Assembly (NCBI RefSeq): GCF_014647635.1
Contig: NZ_BMPO01000003.1
Location: 186,001 to 250,000, forward strand
Direction of reading: 5' to 3'
From: Pseudomonas matsuisoli
GTDB taxonomy: Bacteria > Pseudomonadota > Gammaproteobacteria > Pseudomonadales > Pseudomonadaceae
Length of the DNA: 64,000 bases
Shown here one piece after another: positions 63,947-64,000 of the stretch. The notes below the pieces were generated by a model. That model did not search any database, was not told the DNA's origin, and saw only the letters and a list, made by a program, of their open reading frames with translations. The translations under genes and the position numbers were made by a program. Within the stretch, counting starts at the first letter, position 1, and each line of letters opens with the position of its first letter.

Positions 63947-64000
63947 ATGTCTCACGCCCAACTCATCACCTGCGAACAGCTGGCTATTCGCCTCTCCCAG
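63947..64000 (+). CDS. Start of a gene cut by the window end, possibly a sulfurtransferase
   Basis: Only 18 codons are visible (MSHAQLITCEQLAIRLSQ). TGGAG lies 5 nt before the ATG, and the gene is divergent from rnd. In P. aeruginosa a rhodanese-type sulfurtransferase is found near rnd and starts with a similar L...ELA.RL sequence; this is inference from context. Confidence 0.45.
   Translation, partial: MSHAQLITCEQLAIRLSQ

Noticed and set aside
1-64000. CRISPR arrays, tRNA/rRNA genes, prophage or restriction/defence islands
   Set aside because: I found no spaced direct repeats, no cloverleaf-like sequence ends and no phage or defence proteins among the frames.

Overview
This is a chromosomal window from a gammaproteobacterium of the Pseudomonadaceae (Pseudomonas/Stutzerimonas-like). 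The evidence is gene content and order that I recognise from that family: pepN-DUF2797-DUF1315-rhomboid-phosphoesterase-nadK; cheV-cheR divergent from flgA with flgM-flgN-flgZ behind it; aroC next to an MFS gene and an acireductone-dioxygenase-like gene; prmB; an AlkB gene beside rapA and an MHYT-GGDEF-EAL gene; and ycgN/ycgL/rnd. Small DUF2383 and DUF3509 genes and Pseudomonas-type REP repeats fit too. Nearly all of the sequence is core chromosome. I see no rRNA, tRNA, CRISPR array, prophage or complete insertion sequence.

Layout. 1-750: tail of an unrecognised gene. 0.8-6.6 kb: a tight minus-strand light-sensing operon, bphP - Rcp1-type response regulator - hybrid histidine kinase with a receiver at each end - bphO. 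6.8-8.1 kb: small Pseudomonas-specific genes. 8.3-12.9 kb: moaA, recQ, a YecA protein and a YbaN-type membrane protein. 12.9-13.4 kb: an intergenic repeat island with a 163-bp MITE-like element inserted at the edge of an inverted REP pair. 13.4-20.2 kb: pepN to nadK, largely start-stop coupled. 20.3-23 kb: DUF1853, a PLP enzyme and a coiled-coil protein. 23-27.6 kb: chemotaxis and flagellar genes, with a clear sigma-28 promoter before flgM. 27.6-35.4 kb: MFS carrier, glutamine-synthetase-like ligase, old yellow enzyme, YbaK, MetR, aldo-keto reductase and quinone reductase. 35.7-39.2 kb: tail-specific protease, then a stand-alone EAL gene behind a triple 11-bp repeat resembling a PHO box. 39.6-46.5 kb: FKBP, a degenerate acireductone-dioxygenase-like cupin, MFS, aroC, hydrolase, a coiled-coil membrane protein and prmB. 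46.7-53.6 kb: a three-gene AlkB unit, rapA (helicase), an MHYT-GGDEF-EAL protein and a small basic protein. 53.6-55.7 kb: a protealysin-type M4 protease overlapping an emfourin-type inhibitor, then a lipoprotein. 55.8-64 kb: lhr-type helicase, ycgN, a second (284-bp) MITE-like element abutting a dehydrogenase stop codon, ycgL, rnd and the first codons of another gene.

How the genes work together. Signalling is the main theme: red/far-red light (BphP and its phosphorelay), chemotaxis (CheV/CheR), motility (FlgA/M/N, PilZ brake) and c-di-GMP turnover (EAL protein, MHYT-GGDEF-EAL protein, PilZ effector). The observations I rate highest are the PHO-box-like repeats before the EAL gene, the acireductone-dioxygenase-like protein that lacks two of four metal ligands, the two MITE-like elements, the protease/inhibitor overlap, and the bidirectional-looking phytochrome phosphorelay. 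No wholly new multi-gene system is obvious. The nearest candidates are the AlkB unit with two charged partner proteins and the four-gene phytochrome relay.
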